From an uncultured Bacteroidota bacterium (lineage in GTDB: Bacteria > Bacteroidota > Bacteroidia > Flavobacteriales > Flavobacteriaceae): a DNA stretch of 64,000 nucleotides. Position numbers and translations under genes: made by a program. The stretch covers positions 1-64,000 of the forward strand of contig CACJHI010000001.1 of the NCBI GenBank assembly GCA_902593165.1. The letters are read 5' to 3'. Positions 53,784 through 63,564 of the stretch are shown here, piece by piece. The stretch's first letter is position 1. Each line of letters begins with the position of its first letter. The notes beneath the pieces were generated by a model, which made no database searches, was not told where the DNA came from, and worked only from the letters and a program-made list of their open reading frames with translations.

Positions 53784-54787
53784 TGTTTAAAGATTTATAT
53801 TTTGCAGATCCTGAATATTTTATACTTGTTATACTAATCCCTGTAGTATTATTCTTTTGGTATAGATTTGGTAAGTTAACACAAGCAACTTTAAAGCAGT
53901 CTTCCTTATCATTATTAAAATTTAATAGATCTTTTATTGCAAGGCTTAGACCATTTCTATATGCAATTAGAATAATTGTGATACTGCTTCTAATCACAGC
54001 TATATCTAGACCTCAATCTAAGTCAACATCAAAAAGAATAAAATCATCTAGGGGTATAGATATTGTTATGGTTATAGATATTTCTTCAAGTATGTTATCA
54101 AAAGATCTAAAACCAGACAGATTAACAGCTTTAAAGAACGTTGCTTCTAACTTTATTGATGATAGACCTAATGATAGAATTGGTTTAGTTGTTTATGCTG
54201 CTGAGAGTTATACAAAAACACCAGTTACTACTGATAAGTTGATTTTAAAACAATCATTATCAGATATTAATTATGAGTCTCTTCTAGAGGATGGGACAGC
54301 TATTGGAATGGGATTATCAACTGCAGTAAACAGACTAAAAGAGAGTACAGCAAAAAGTAAAGTAATTATCCTTCTAACGGATGGTGTTAATAATTCGGGT
54401 TTTATTGATCCAAGAATTGCAGCAGAGCTTGCGGCAGAATATGAGATAAAGACATACACCATTGGTCTTGGAACAAATGGAAGAGCATTAGCCCCAGTTT
54501 CAATTCTTCCAAATGGAGATTTTCAATTTAGATTAACAAAAGTTGAAATTGATGAGGACCTTTTAAGATATATATCTGAAAAAACATCAGGTATATATTT
54601 TAGAGCAACAGATAATTTAGAACTTCAAAAAATTTATGATGAAATAAATAAATTGGAGAAAACAGAAATTACTGAAACTATTTTTACAAATATTTCGGAG
54701 AAATATAGGCCTATTGTTTTGTTAGCTTTTATACTTTATATAATAGAAATAATTTCAAGAAAATCAATATTTAAGAGTTTTATATAA
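53783..54787 (+). CDS. batA: BatA-like VWA membrane protein
   Basis: The 334-residue protein has two TM helices at the N side (about 12-28 and 57-75), a von Willebrand factor A domain with the MIDAS DISSS (99-103), LLTDGVNNSG, and a C-terminal TM (near 308-325). VWA domains bind divalent metal and partner proteins. The operon order moxR-DUF58-x-VWA-VWA-TPR-BatD-TPR is the known Bat set, linked in Bacteroides to oxygen tolerance. It overlaps the next gene by one base. Confidence 0.92.
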   Translation: MFKDLYFADPEYFILVILIPVVLFFWYRFGKLTQATLKQSSLSLLKFNRSFIARLRPFLYAIRIIVILLLITAISRPQSKSTSKRIKSSRGIDIVMVIDISSSMLSKDLKPDRLTALKNVASNFIDDRPNDRIGLVVYAAESYTKTPVTTDKLILKQSLSDINYESLLEDGTAIGMGLSTAVNRLKESTAKSKVIILLTDGVNNSGFIDPRIAAELAAEYEIKTYTIGLGTNGRALAPVSILPNGDFQFRLTKVEIDEDLLRYISEKTSGIYFRATDNLELQKIYDEINKLEKTEITETIFTNISEKYRPIVLLAFILYIIEIISRKSIFKSFI

Positions 54788-55827
54788 TGTATCAATTTGA
54801 CAATCCACATTTCCTATACCTAGCACTAATAATACCTTTTTTAGTTATTATGAACTGGATATATATGTCTTGGAGAAAAAAGATTCAAGACTCTTATTCA
54901 GATTCAGAATTACTTAACGTTATCAGTCCTAATCGATCAAATTTTAAGCTTAATTTAAAATTGATTATAGAGTGTCTTGCAGTATTATTTTTATCAATAG
55001 GCTTGGCAAATCCAAAAATAGGAACAGAATTAAAGTCTATCAATAGAGAAGGGGTAGATATAGTCTTTGCTGTAGATGTCTCTAAAAGTATGCTTGCCGA
55101 AGATGTTGCTCCAAATAGACTCTTAAGGTCAAAAAGAATAATTTCAGAGATTATTAATTCATTAAGTAGTGATCGAGTGGGGATAGTTGCATATGCTGCT
55201 CAAGCGATCCCTCAGGTTCCTTTAACTACTGACTTTGCATCTGTAAAAAATTTCTTACAAATTATCGATACTGATATGTTATCATCGCAAGGTACATCCA
55301 TTGATGCTGCCCTAAATCTCTCTGCAAACTTTTTTGATCAAAATTCAGAAACCAATAGGGTTCTTATATTACTTTCTGATGGTGAAGATCATGACGATAT
55401 CCCAGAGAGCTTAATAAATTTAATAATTGAGAATAATATAAATCTTATTTCAATTGGTGTTGGGCAAGATAGCGGTTCAACAATTCCAATAAAAATTAAT
55501 GGTACCGTAGATTCTTACAAAAAGGATAATAACGGTGAAGTCGTTATTACCAAAAGAAATAGTGAAATTTTAAATAAAATAGCAAGTTCTTCTGGTGGAG
55601 TGTATATTGATGGAAACATAACTGAAGAAACACTAGAATCTGTTAAAACTAAGCTTGATGAAATTGATAAATCTGAATTTGAGACTTCTCAATTTGTTGA
55701 GTATAAGCAGCAATTTCAAATTTTTATACTAATAGCCCTTTTGTTTATAATTGCGGATATTTTTATATTTCAAACTAAAACAAAATGGATCCAGAATCTA
55801 AATTTATTTAATGAAAACGAGCAATAG
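54787..55827 (+). CDS. batB: BatB-like VWA membrane protein
   Basis: The 346-residue paralogue of batA has TM segments (about 9-27 and 57-75), VWA MIDAS DVSKS (97-101), DMLSSQGTSIDAAL and LLSDGEDHDD, and a C-terminal TM. The tandem VWA pair probably acts as a heteromer with the MoxR ATPase. It overlaps batC by 17 bp. Confidence 0.92.
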   Translation: MYQFDNPHFLYLALIIPFLVIMNWIYMSWRKKIQDSYSDSELLNVISPNRSNFKLNLKLIIECLAVLFLSIGLANPKIGTELKSINREGVDIVFAVDVSKSMLAEDVAPNRLLRSKRIISEIINSLSSDRVGIVAYAAQAIPQVPLTTDFASVKNFLQIIDTDMLSSQGTSIDAALNLSANFFDQNSETNRVLILLSDGEDHDDIPESLINLIIENNINLISIGVGQDSGSTIPIKINGTVDSYKKDNNGEVVITKRNSEILNKIASSSGGVYIDGNITEETLESVKTKLDEIDKSEFETSQFVEYKQQFQIFILIALLFIIADIFIFQTKTKWIQNLNLFNENEQ

Positions 55828-56548
55828 TTATATTATACATTTACTCTTTTTGACTTTTACAGTCTCTCTTAACTGTCAGAGTGATCCGAATAATCGAGTA
55901 TTTAATGGTAATAAAGAATCAATTAAACAAAATTTCACTGGGGCAGAAGTTGAGTATAGAAAAGCTATATCTAAAAATGAAAATCAAACTACTGCTTCTC
56001 ATAATCTTGGAAACCTACTTTTTGAAAACAGCAACTATGATGAAGCAATTCAAGAGTACTTTAAAACTCAAAAAAATTCTCAAATAGATCTTGAGAAGCA
56101 TTCTGCATTCCATAATCTAGGAAATTCATATATGAAAAAGAAAGATTATGCTCAGGCTGTGGAAGCTTATAAAAATGCTTTAAGAAACAATTCAGAAGAT
56201 GACGAAACTCGATACAATTATGCCTTAGCAAAAAAATTCCTAGAGGGAGATAAACGACAAAACAATCAAAATAGTGAGGATTCAGAAGAAGAGAAAAATG
56301 ATAAATCTGAGGATAAAAAAGAGAATGAAGATCAAGATCAAAACAGTGATCAGGATTCAGATTCAGAAAAGGAAAAACCAAATGATCCAGAGAAAGATAA
56401 GAATCAAGATGAAGGAGGAGGCTTGTCTAAACAACAGATGGAGAATCTGCTAGAAGCAGTTAATAATATTGAGAAAGATTTAAATCAGAAGATAAAATCC
56501 GGTAAAAAGAAAGTTCAAACATCAAAAAAAGCTGAAAAAGATTGGTAA
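55811..56548 (+). CDS. batC: BatC-like TPR protein with acidic low-complexity region
   Basis: The 245-residue protein has a signal peptide (about 1-24), two to three TPR units (TASHNLGNLLFENSNYDEAIQEY, HSAFHNLGNSYMKKKDYAQAVEAY, about 56-145), and then a Glu/Asp/Lys/Asn-rich spacer (about 155-200) before a short helical end. The TPRs probably contact BatA/BatB. It overlaps batB by 17 bp and batD by 7 bp. Confidence 0.9.
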   Translation: MKTSNSYIIHLLFLTFTVSLNCQSDPNNRVFNGNKESIKQNFTGAEVEYRKAISKNENQTTASHNLGNLLFENSNYDEAIQEYFKTQKNSQIDLEKHSAFHNLGNSYMKKKDYAQAVEAYKNALRNNSEDDETRYNYALAKKFLEGDKRQNNQNSEDSEEEKNDKSEDKKENEDQDQNSDQDSDSEKEKPNDPEKDKNQDEGGGLSKQQMENLLEAVNNIEKDLNQKIKSGKKKVQTSKKAEKDW

Positions 56549-58284
56549 GAAAATTATTTACAATACTATTAATATTTAAATCATTTATTCTTTTTTCCCA
56601 GATTAAGTTTGATGCATCTGTAAGTAAATCAAAACTTGGTCTTAATGAAAGACTTAGGATTGACTTTGTAATGAATCAAAACGGAGATAATTTTTCTCCT
56701 CCAAATTTTGAAAATTTCCAAATAATTGGAGGCCCAAATCAGTCTATTAAAACTTCTTATGTAAATGGAGAAAGAAGTTTCTCAAAAACATACTCATATT
56801 TTCTCAAACCCCTAAAAAAAGGAAATTTAAAAATAAGTCAAGCGTCAATTGAGATAGATGGTGAAACATATAAGTCTCTCCCAATTGAAGTTTTAATTAC
56901 AGATTCTGTAAGTCAACCATCTGATTCAGTAACTCAGTACTACAGTGATGATGATATTGAGTTAAGAGCATTGATCTCAAAAGGATCTCCATACTTAAAT
57001 GAACCAATAACAATTATTTATAAACTTTACTATAAGGCCCCGATTAATATATCTGATGCAAGAGAGACAGAGACACCTAATTATAAAGATTTTTGGAGTC
57101 AGACAATAAAAATTCCTCAATTAAAGGTGCAGAGGGAAGTCTACAGGGGTCAAAATTATAATGTTGTAGAATGGAGGAAAGTTGTACTCTATCCTCAGAA
57201 ACCAGGAGAATTGGAGATATCACCTTTATCTTTAAATTTAGTTCTTGATGTTCCTACTGATAAACGAGATTTTTTTGGTAATGTAATATACGATCAGACT
57301 TCTCAATTTATTTCAACTGGCATGAGGAAAATCAATGTAAGAGATCTTCCTGAAAATGGTAAACCAGATAGTTTTACTGGAGCAGTTGGGCAATTTGAAT
57401 TTGATGTTATTTTAAATAAAAAATCCTTAAGAGCTACTGAATCATTTCAAGCAGAACTAAAAGTAAAAGGTAGTGGTAATCTCAAGTTATTTGATTTACC
57501 TAATATGTTAGTCCCAAATTCAATGGAGCTTTTTGAGCCAGAGAGAGAAGAATCAATAAACACCAATTTATCAGGTATGAGTGGTACAGTATCAAAAAAT
57601 TTTACTATCATTCCGAGATTTCAAGGAAATTTCCCTATTGAAGAAGTTGAATTTTCATATTTTGACCCAACCACTGAAAGATATAAAATTTTAAAGTCTC
57701 CAAGACTTACAATTGATGTCTTTGATGGTCCTTCTTATAACAATCCTTCTACAACAAATGAATCAAATGTCATTACATCGGGTGATTCATTTAGATTCAT
57801 CAAATTAAAAGGTAATTTAAATGAGTTTGATGATTATAAATTTTTTGAGTCAGAACTTTTTTATATTCTATCTTCTACCCCTTTTGTGCTTTCTATAGCA
57901 TTGATTGCTTTTACAGCCTTTAAAAGAAACAGAAAAAAGTCATACTCGGAGACAATTAAGAATGAAGAGAAAAGAATATATAATATGATTGATACTGCAA
58001 AAAAATTAACAAATGAAAAAAATCAATTCTATGATATAATTGAAAAATCAATTATTAAAAGCCTAATGGTGAAGTTTTCAATAAGAATGGAAAGCCTAAA
58101 TAAGGAAAAAATTCAAGAGATAACACAAAATAAGGGCTTATCTACTGAACATATTTCACAGATTATTAATCTGATTGAAAATTGTGAAAAGGCTAAATAC
58201 TCAAGATCCTCTGATTCAGTTATGAATAAAGATCTAGAAAATGCAAAAAAAGTTGTTGGTATAATAATGAAGACTAAATCATGA
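56542..58284 (+). CDS. batD: BatD-like oxygen-tolerance protein
   Basis: The 580-residue protein has a signal peptide (LFTILLIFKSFILFSQ), beta-rich BatD repeats (SVSKSKLGLNERLRIDFVMNQNGDNFSPPNFENFQIIGGP), a TM near 435-455 and a cytoplasmic helical tail. The start is TTG, overlapping batC by 7 bp. An alternative ATG start would lose the signal peptide. Molecular role is unknown beyond the operon's link to stress and oxygen tolerance. Confidence 0.9.
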   Translation: MVRKLFTILLIFKSFILFSQIKFDASVSKSKLGLNERLRIDFVMNQNGDNFSPPNFENFQIIGGPNQSIKTSYVNGERSFSKTYSYFLKPLKKGNLKISQASIEIDGETYKSLPIEVLITDSVSQPSDSVTQYYSDDDIELRALISKGSPYLNEPITIIYKLYYKAPINISDARETETPNYKDFWSQTIKIPQLKVQREVYRGQNYNVVEWRKVVLYPQKPGELEISPLSLNLVLDVPTDKRDFFGNVIYDQTSQFISTGMRKINVRDLPENGKPDSFTGAVGQFEFDVILNKKSLRATESFQAELKVKGSGNLKLFDLPNMLVPNSMELFEPEREESINTNLSGMSGTVSKNFTIIPRFQGNFPIEEVEFSYFDPTTERYKILKSPRLTIDVFDGPSYNNPSTTNESNVITSGDSFRFIKLKGNLNEFDDYKFFESELFYILSSTPFVLSIALIAFTAFKRNRKKSYSETIKNEEKRIYNMIDTAKKLTNEKNQFYDIIEKSIIKSLMVKFSIRMESLNKEKIQEITQNKGLSTEHISQIINLIENCEKAKYSRSSDSVMNKDLENAKKVVGIIMKTKS

Positions 58285-59024
58285 AAATATATTTAATAAT
58301 CTTATCGATACTTCTTTCAAATAATCAACAAGTAGATGAAATTTTCAAACAATCAAATGATTATTACACTAATGGAAATTATGAGGCTGCAGTTGACGGA
58401 TATCTCGAAATTATAAACTCTGGTTTTGAAAGTGCTGAGTTATACTTCAATATTGGGAATTCTTTTTATAAGTTAAATAATATTCCAGAGAGCAATTTTT
58501 ACTTTGAAAAAGCTTTAACCCTTTCTCCAAATGACATAGATATAATAACTAATCTATCATTTGCTCAAAATTTAAGAATTGATAAAATAGAGAACCTTCC
58601 GATGACTCAAATTCAAAATATTAAGATTTCTGCTCTTGACTTATTCTCAGAGAAAGGCTGGGCATATTCTTTTGTGATTTCAGTTTGGCTTTTTTGTATT
58701 TCATTGATACTGTATATACTTCTGAAAGATTCTAGGCTAAAGAGAATCTTTTTTACTCTATCAATATTTATTGCAGTAATCTCATTATCATCACTGTATC
58801 TTAACTATGAAAAGAAAGAACTGAATAACATTAAATTCGCAATTATTTTTGATAAGGAAGTCGAAGTCTGGTCAGAACCAAATAAAATTTCTGAATTGAA
58901 ATTTCTTCTTCATGAAGGAACAAAAGTCAAGCAAGTAGACTTAATTGAAGATTGGGTAAACATTCAACTAGATAATGGAACCCTGGGTTGGATTGAAGCC
59001 TCAAGCTTAAGATTTTTAAATTAA
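58281..59024 (+). CDS. batE: BatE-like TPR/SH3 membrane protein
   Basis: The 247-residue protein has a signal (ILLSNNQQ), TPR repeats (QSNDYYTNGNYEAAVDGYLEI, AELYFNIGNSFYKLNNIPESNFYFEKAL), two TM helices (about 130-148 and 155-172), and a C-terminal bacterial SH3 fold (EVWSEPNKISELKFLLHEGTKVKQVDLIEDWVNIQLDNGTLGWI). It ends the Bat operon and overlaps convergent cvpA by 9 bp. Confidence 0.9.
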   Translation: MKIYLIILSILLSNNQQVDEIFKQSNDYYTNGNYEAAVDGYLEIINSGFESAELYFNIGNSFYKLNNIPESNFYFEKALTLSPNDIDIITNLSFAQNLRIDKIENLPMTQIQNIKISALDLFSEKGWAYSFVISVWLFCISLILYILLKDSRLKRIFFTLSIFIAVISLSSLYLNYEKKELNNIKFAIIFDKEVEVWSEPNKISELKFLLHEGTKVKQVDLIEDWVNIQLDNGTLGWIEASSLRFLN

Positions 59025-59513
59025 TTTTTCTGAATAAATTTCTTGGCTTAGTTCAAATGAATTAAATAGAATTTCAGAGAGAATATGTAGTTGAATAATT
59101 ATTGATGATTCAGAAATTATATTGTTTGACAATAGATTTAAAGAGAATATAATTTTTACAACAATTAAGAGTATTAAAAGTAATTTCAATCCTCCAAAAA
59201 CCCCTCCTAATAAACTGTTTAGAAGCCCTAAATAGACAACCTTTGCTAACTTTGTAAATCCTTTTGCAACATATATAATAAGCACATAGCTTAAAATAAA
59301 AATTAAAATAAAACAGATAGTATTTATAAAATCAATATTAGCACTAGTAAAAGAAGATACTCTTTCAGATAATACATTGTCAACATTACCTGCAATAAAA
59401 AAAGCAATAAATATTCCAAAAAAACTGGATAACTCTATAATTAAGCCTTTTGAATATCCTCTAATTATTCCAAATCCAATTATTGCAATTATTATTAAAT
59501 CAATTAAATTCAT
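59016..59513 (-). CDS. CvpA-family membrane protein
   Basis: The 165-residue protein has four predicted TM helices and starts NLIDLIIIAIIGFGIIRGYSKGLIIELSSFFGIFIAFFIA, the CvpA/colicin V production family. The function in flavobacteria is unknown. It is convergent with batE (9-bp overlap) and divergent from pheS. Confidence 0.88.
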   Translation of the reverse strand: MNLIDLIIIAIIGFGIIRGYSKGLIIELSSFFGIFIAFFIAGNVDNVLSERVSSFTSANIDFINTICFILIFILSYVLIIYVAKGFTKLAKVVYLGLLNSLLGGVFGGLKLLLILLIVVKIIFSLNLLSNNIISESSIIIQLHILSEILFNSFELSQEIYSEKLI

Positions 59514-59524
59514 AAAACTTAATT

Positions 59525-59532
59525 TATATTTG
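59525..59532 (+). promoter_or_regulatory. -7 element for pheS
   Basis: TATATTTG fully matches TAnnTTTG, 50 nt before the pheS ATG, leaving a leader of about 45 nt. No attenuator hairpin or Phe-rich leader peptide is visible in that stretch. Confidence 0.45.
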
Positions 59533-59582
59533 CAATATACAGAAGGTTAATTACAGACTTTTAATTTTCTTAAAAAAAAATA

Positions 59583-60587
59583 ATGATAAAAAAACTAGAG
59601 GAATATATTTTATACATAAATACTTTTGATTCACAAGACATAGAAGAGATTGAATCTATGAAAATAAAGTTTCTTGGTAGAAAAGGCTTAATCAATGAAT
59701 TATTTTCAGACTTTAAGAATGTTCCTGATGATCAAAAAAAAGAATATGGTCAAAAGATTAATGATTTAAAAAATCTAGCATCAGATAAATATGAAAAATT
59801 GAAATTAGGAATAAAAAAGTCTAGTAAATCAATAACTGAGGATTACACGAAACCTGGCTTTCCAATTTCATCAGGTTCACTTCATCCTATAACATTAATT
59901 AAAAATAGAATTATTGATATTTTTTCTAAAGTTGGTTTTGAATTATCCGAGGGACCAGAGATAGAAGACGATTGGCATAATTTTACAGCTCTTAATTTAC
60001 CAAAAGATCACCCTGCTAGAGATATGCAAGACACTTTTTTTATACAACAGGATCCTGATATTTTATTAAGAACTCATACCTCCTCTGTTCAGGTAAGATA
60101 TTTAGAAGATAATCCTCCTCCATTAAAGATTATATCTCCTGGAAGAGTATACCGAAACGAGGCAATATCACCTAGATCACACTGTATATTCCATCAAATA
60201 GAAGGAATATATGTCGACGAAAATGTTTCTTTTGCAGATTTAAAACAAATGATACTCTATTTTACAAAATCCATGTTTGGTAAATCAAAATTAAGATTTA
60301 GACCTTCGTTCTTCCCCTTTACTGAACCTAGTGCTGAAGTAGATATATATTGGGGATTAGAGACTGAAACTGATTACAGAATTACAAAAGGTACTGGATG
60401 GCTTGAAATTATGGGCTGTGGAATGGTTGACCCAAATGTTCTACAAAATTGTAATATTGACTCAGAGAAATACACTGGATATGCTTTTGGGTTAGGCATT
60501 GAAAGAATAGCAATGTTAATTTATCAAATACCAGATATAAGGCTGTTTTTCGAAAATGACGTTAGGTTTCTTAACCAGTTTAAGTAG
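59583..60587 (+). CDS. pheS: Phenylalanyl-tRNA synthetase alpha subunit
   Basis: The 334-residue protein has the N-terminal coiled coil, MKIKFLGRKGLINELF, then class II motifs HPARDMQDTFFI, RTHTSSVQ, PGRVYRNEAISPRSHCIFHQIEG, and GYAFGLGIERIAML near 307-320. It binds tRNA-Phe with PheT to form the alpha2beta2 enzyme. pheT is not adjacent. The next gene is convergent, so the subunit genes are unlinked. Confidence 0.97.
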   Translation: MIKKLEEYILYINTFDSQDIEEIESMKIKFLGRKGLINELFSDFKNVPDDQKKEYGQKINDLKNLASDKYEKLKLGIKKSSKSITEDYTKPGFPISSGSLHPITLIKNRIIDIFSKVGFELSEGPEIEDDWHNFTALNLPKDHPARDMQDTFFIQQDPDILLRTHTSSVQVRYLEDNPPPLKIISPGRVYRNEAISPRSHCIFHQIEGIYVDENVSFADLKQMILYFTKSMFGKSKLRFRPSFFPFTEPSAEVDIYWGLETETDYRITKGTGWLEIMGCGMVDPNVLQNCNIDSEKYTGYAFGLGIERIAMLIYQIPDIRLFFENDVRFLNQFK

Positions 60588-60592
60588 AACTA

Positions 60593-62131
60593 CTAGTTAA
60601 TATCAAATTTTATTCCCTGCGCTAATGGCAGTTCAGATGAAAAATTAATTGTATTAGTCTGCCTTCTCATATATACTTTCCAAGCATCAGAGCCACTTTC
60701 TCTTCCACCACCAGTATCTTTTTCACCACCAAATGCACCTCCAATTTCAGCACCAGATGTACCAATATTAACATTGGCAATTCCACAATCACTTCCCCAA
60801 TGAGAGAGAAATAATTCTGCTTCCTTTAAATTATTGGTCATAATAGCAGATGATAATCCTTGATCAACTTCATTTTGAATATCTATTGCGTTTTTAATTT
60901 TTCCCTTATATTTAATAAGATACAAGATTGGAGCAAATGTTTCTTGATGAACAATTTCAAGTGAATGATTAACCTCTGCAATTGCTGGTTTTACATAGCA
61001 ACCACTAGAATATTCTTCTCCATTCAGAGTCCCGCCTTCAACTAACCAACTACCTCCTTGCTCATCTACCTTAGAAATAGCACTCTTGTATGCTTCAACA
61101 GCATTAATATCTATAAGTGGACCAACGTGATTATCTGAATCAAGAGGATCTCCAATTTTGATTTGATTATAGGCTTTTACTAATGAATCTTTTACATTCT
61201 CATAGACATCTTCATGGACAATTAGTCGTCTTGTTGAAGTACATCGCTGTCCACACGTACCAACTGCACCAAATACTGTACCCATGATTGTCATTTTTAA
61301 ATCGGCATCTGGGGTAACAATTATTGCATTATTACCTCCTAATTCAAGTAATGTTTTTCCTAATCTAGCACCAACTTTCTCAGCAACAATTTTTCCCATC
61401 CTTGTTGAGCCAGTTGCAGATACAAGTGGAATATCTTTACTTTGAGATATCATTTCACCAATTTTATAATCACCATTTATAAGACATGAGACCCCTTCAG
61501 GAATATTATTCTCTTTGAAAACTTCCCCAATAATTTTTTGACATACAAGACTGCATAACGGTGTTTTTTCACTAGGTTTCCATATTGTAACGTTACCACA
61601 AACCCATGCAAGTGCTACATTCCAGCTCCAAACTGCAACTGGAAAATTAAATGCTGAAATTATTCCTACTATTCCTAAAGGATGGTACTGCTCATACATT
61701 CTATGAGTTGGCCTTTCGGAATGCATTGTAAATCCATGCAATTGCCTTGATAGTCCTACAGCAAAATCACAGATGTCAATCATTTCTTGAACTTCTCCTA
61801 ATCCTTCCTGATACGATTTACCCATTTCATACGATACAAGTGTTCCTAAAAGTTCTTTTTCCTCCCTTAATTTATTTCCGAATTGGCGAACTAGCTCGCC
61901 TCTTTTAGGAGCAGGTATTTGCCTAAACTCCTTGAATGCCTTTTTGGAATTTTTTATTATCTCATCAAAGTCAGTTTTTGAACCAGAATTTATCGTCCCA
62001 ATCAATTTTCCATCTACCGGAGAAAAGCTTTCAATTTTTTCTCCTGAACCAAACCAATTATTTCCAGTAGAGCATCCACTGATTGATCCATTTAATTCAT
62101 ATCTGTTTAATAATTGATCTATATTTTTCAT
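60593..62131 (-). CDS. ALDH7-type aldehyde dehydrogenase (aminoadipate semialdehyde/piperideine-6-carboxylate)
   Basis: The 512-residue protein has YEQYHPLGIVGIISAFNFPVAVWSWNVALAWVCGNVTIWKPSEKTP, LELGGNNAII with the general-base Glu, and GTCGQRCTSTRRLIV with the catalytic Cys, as in antiquitin (ALDH7). That family oxidises alpha-aminoadipate semialdehyde from lysine. The substrate is inferred from family only. No other lysine degradation genes are in the window. It ends 5 nt from pheS and begins 2 nt from pyk. Confidence 0.9.
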   Translation of the reverse strand: MKNIDQLLNRYELNGSISGCSTGNNWFGSGEKIESFSPVDGKLIGTINSGSKTDFDEIIKNSKKAFKEFRQIPAPKRGELVRQFGNKLREEKELLGTLVSYEMGKSYQEGLGEVQEMIDICDFAVGLSRQLHGFTMHSERPTHRMYEQYHPLGIVGIISAFNFPVAVWSWNVALAWVCGNVTIWKPSEKTPLCSLVCQKIIGEVFKENNIPEGVSCLINGDYKIGEMISQSKDIPLVSATGSTRMGKIVAEKVGARLGKTLLELGGNNAIIVTPDADLKMTIMGTVFGAVGTCGQRCTSTRRLIVHEDVYENVKDSLVKAYNQIKIGDPLDSDNHVGPLIDINAVEAYKSAISKVDEQGGSWLVEGGTLNGEEYSSGCYVKPAIAEVNHSLEIVHQETFAPILYLIKYKGKIKNAIDIQNEVDQGLSSAIMTNNLKEAELFLSHWGSDCGIANVNIGTSGAEIGGAFGGEKDTGGGRESGSDAWKVYMRRQTNTINFSSELPLAQGIKFDIN

Positions 62132-62133
62132 AT

Positions 62134-63564
62134 TCAGATTTTTGAAACTCTAAGTGTATTAACCATACCTTTTTTATCAATTGGCATAGAAGTTAAATTA
62201 ATTACTTTATCGTCTTTTTGTAGATAATTATTTTCAACAGCAATTCTATTTATTTCCTCAACTGTCCTATCTGTGCTTTCTGTTCCATCATAAAAAAATG
62301 CTTTCACACCCCATAAAAGGTTAAGTTGAGTTAGAATTTTTTTATTTGATGTAAATACTAATACATGCGTCTTAGGTCTCCAAGAAGATATTTGATATGC
62401 CGTATAACCACTATTTGTCAGTGTGCTTATTGCCTTAGCATTAGTATCATTAGCAACTTTTGCAGCGTAATAGCAAACTGATTTTGTTATAAATCTTTCA
62501 GAGTCATAGTCTCTAGGATGTTTATGTTTAAGTGCAATTAAACTTGAATTTTCAACTTTGCTGATAATTTTTGAAATTGTTTGAACAACTTCTATTGGAT
62601 GGCTTCCTACGGAAGTTTCTCCTGATAACATAACTGCATCTGCTCCATCCATTACAGAGTTTGCAACATCATTGACTTCAGCTCTGTTTGGATTTAGGCT
62701 TTCCATCATGCTCTCCATCATTTGAGTTGCAATTATTACAGGTATTCTTGCTTTTTTTGCCTTATCCACAAGTTTTTTTTGGATCAATGGTACTTCTGCA
62801 GCATTAATCTCTACTCCAAGATCTCCTCTAGCGACCATAATTCCACTTGCATGTTTCATTATATCATCAATATTTTTAACTCCCTCAGGCTTCTCAATCT
62901 TTGCAATCACAGGAATTCTATGATCTGTATTGTCTTCTATAAGCTTAATTAATGATTTTATATCTGATTCATGTCTTACAAATGAAAGAGCAATCCAGTC
63001 AACACTTTGTTCAATCGAAAAAATAGCATCTTTTATGTCTTTATCTGTAAGTGCCGGTTGAGAAATATTTGTATTAGGTAGGTTAAAACCCTTTCGTGAA
63101 GATAAATCACCACCTTGAATTACTTCAGTAGAAATCTTATTCTTCTTATTAGTCTCAAGAACTTTAAGTATTATTTTCCCATCATCAATTAATATTTTTT
63201 CTCCTACATTAACATCAATTGGTAAGCTTTTATAGTCAACATAAATCTTATTTTCATCTCCAACGAATTCTTTACCAGTCTCAATTTCAATTTCATTCCC
63301 ATCGCTAAGAGACGTATCTGCCTTAACTTCACCAATTCTAAGCTTTGGGCCTTGAAGATCAGCAAGTATTGAAGTATTTGTATTTAACTCTTCATTAATT
63401 TTTCTTATGTCATTGATAAGTGACTTAGCTTCTTTATGAGTAGAGTGTGAAAAATTTATCCTTAATACATCCGCACCTTCTTTAATTAGCATCTCAATAC
63501 TATCTCTAGATGATGATGATGGGCCTAGTGTAGCAATAATTTTTGTTTTTTTTATCCTCCTCAT
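62134..63564 (-). CDS. pyk: Pyruvate kinase
   Basis: The 476-residue protein has RRIKKTKIIATLGPSS, LRINFSHSTHKEA, LADLQGPKLRIGE, IAKIEKPEGVKNIDDI, GIMVARGDLGVEI and ATQMMESMM, all pyruvate kinase signatures, plus the C-terminal regulatory domain. It makes ATP from phosphoenolpyruvate at the end of glycolysis. It overlaps the upstream IPExxxVDY gene by 4 bp, the usual pairing in flavobacteria. Confidence 0.98.
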   Translation of the reverse strand: MRRIKKTKIIATLGPSSSSRDSIEMLIKEGADVLRINFSHSTHKEAKSLINDIRKINEELNTNTSILADLQGPKLRIGEVKADTSLSDGNEIEIETGKEFVGDENKIYVDYKSLPIDVNVGEKILIDDGKIILKVLETNKKNKISTEVIQGGDLSSRKGFNLPNTNISQPALTDKDIKDAIFSIEQSVDWIALSFVRHESDIKSLIKLIEDNTDHRIPVIAKIEKPEGVKNIDDIMKHASGIMVARGDLGVEINAAEVPLIQKKLVDKAKKARIPVIIATQMMESMMESLNPNRAEVNDVANSVMDGADAVMLSGETSVGSHPIEVVQTISKIISKVENSSLIALKHKHPRDYDSERFITKSVCYYAAKVANDTNAKAISTLTNSGYTAYQISSWRPKTHVLVFTSNKKILTQLNLLWGVKAFFYDGTESTDRTVEEINRIAVENNYLQKDDKVINLTSMPIDKKGMVNTLRVSKI

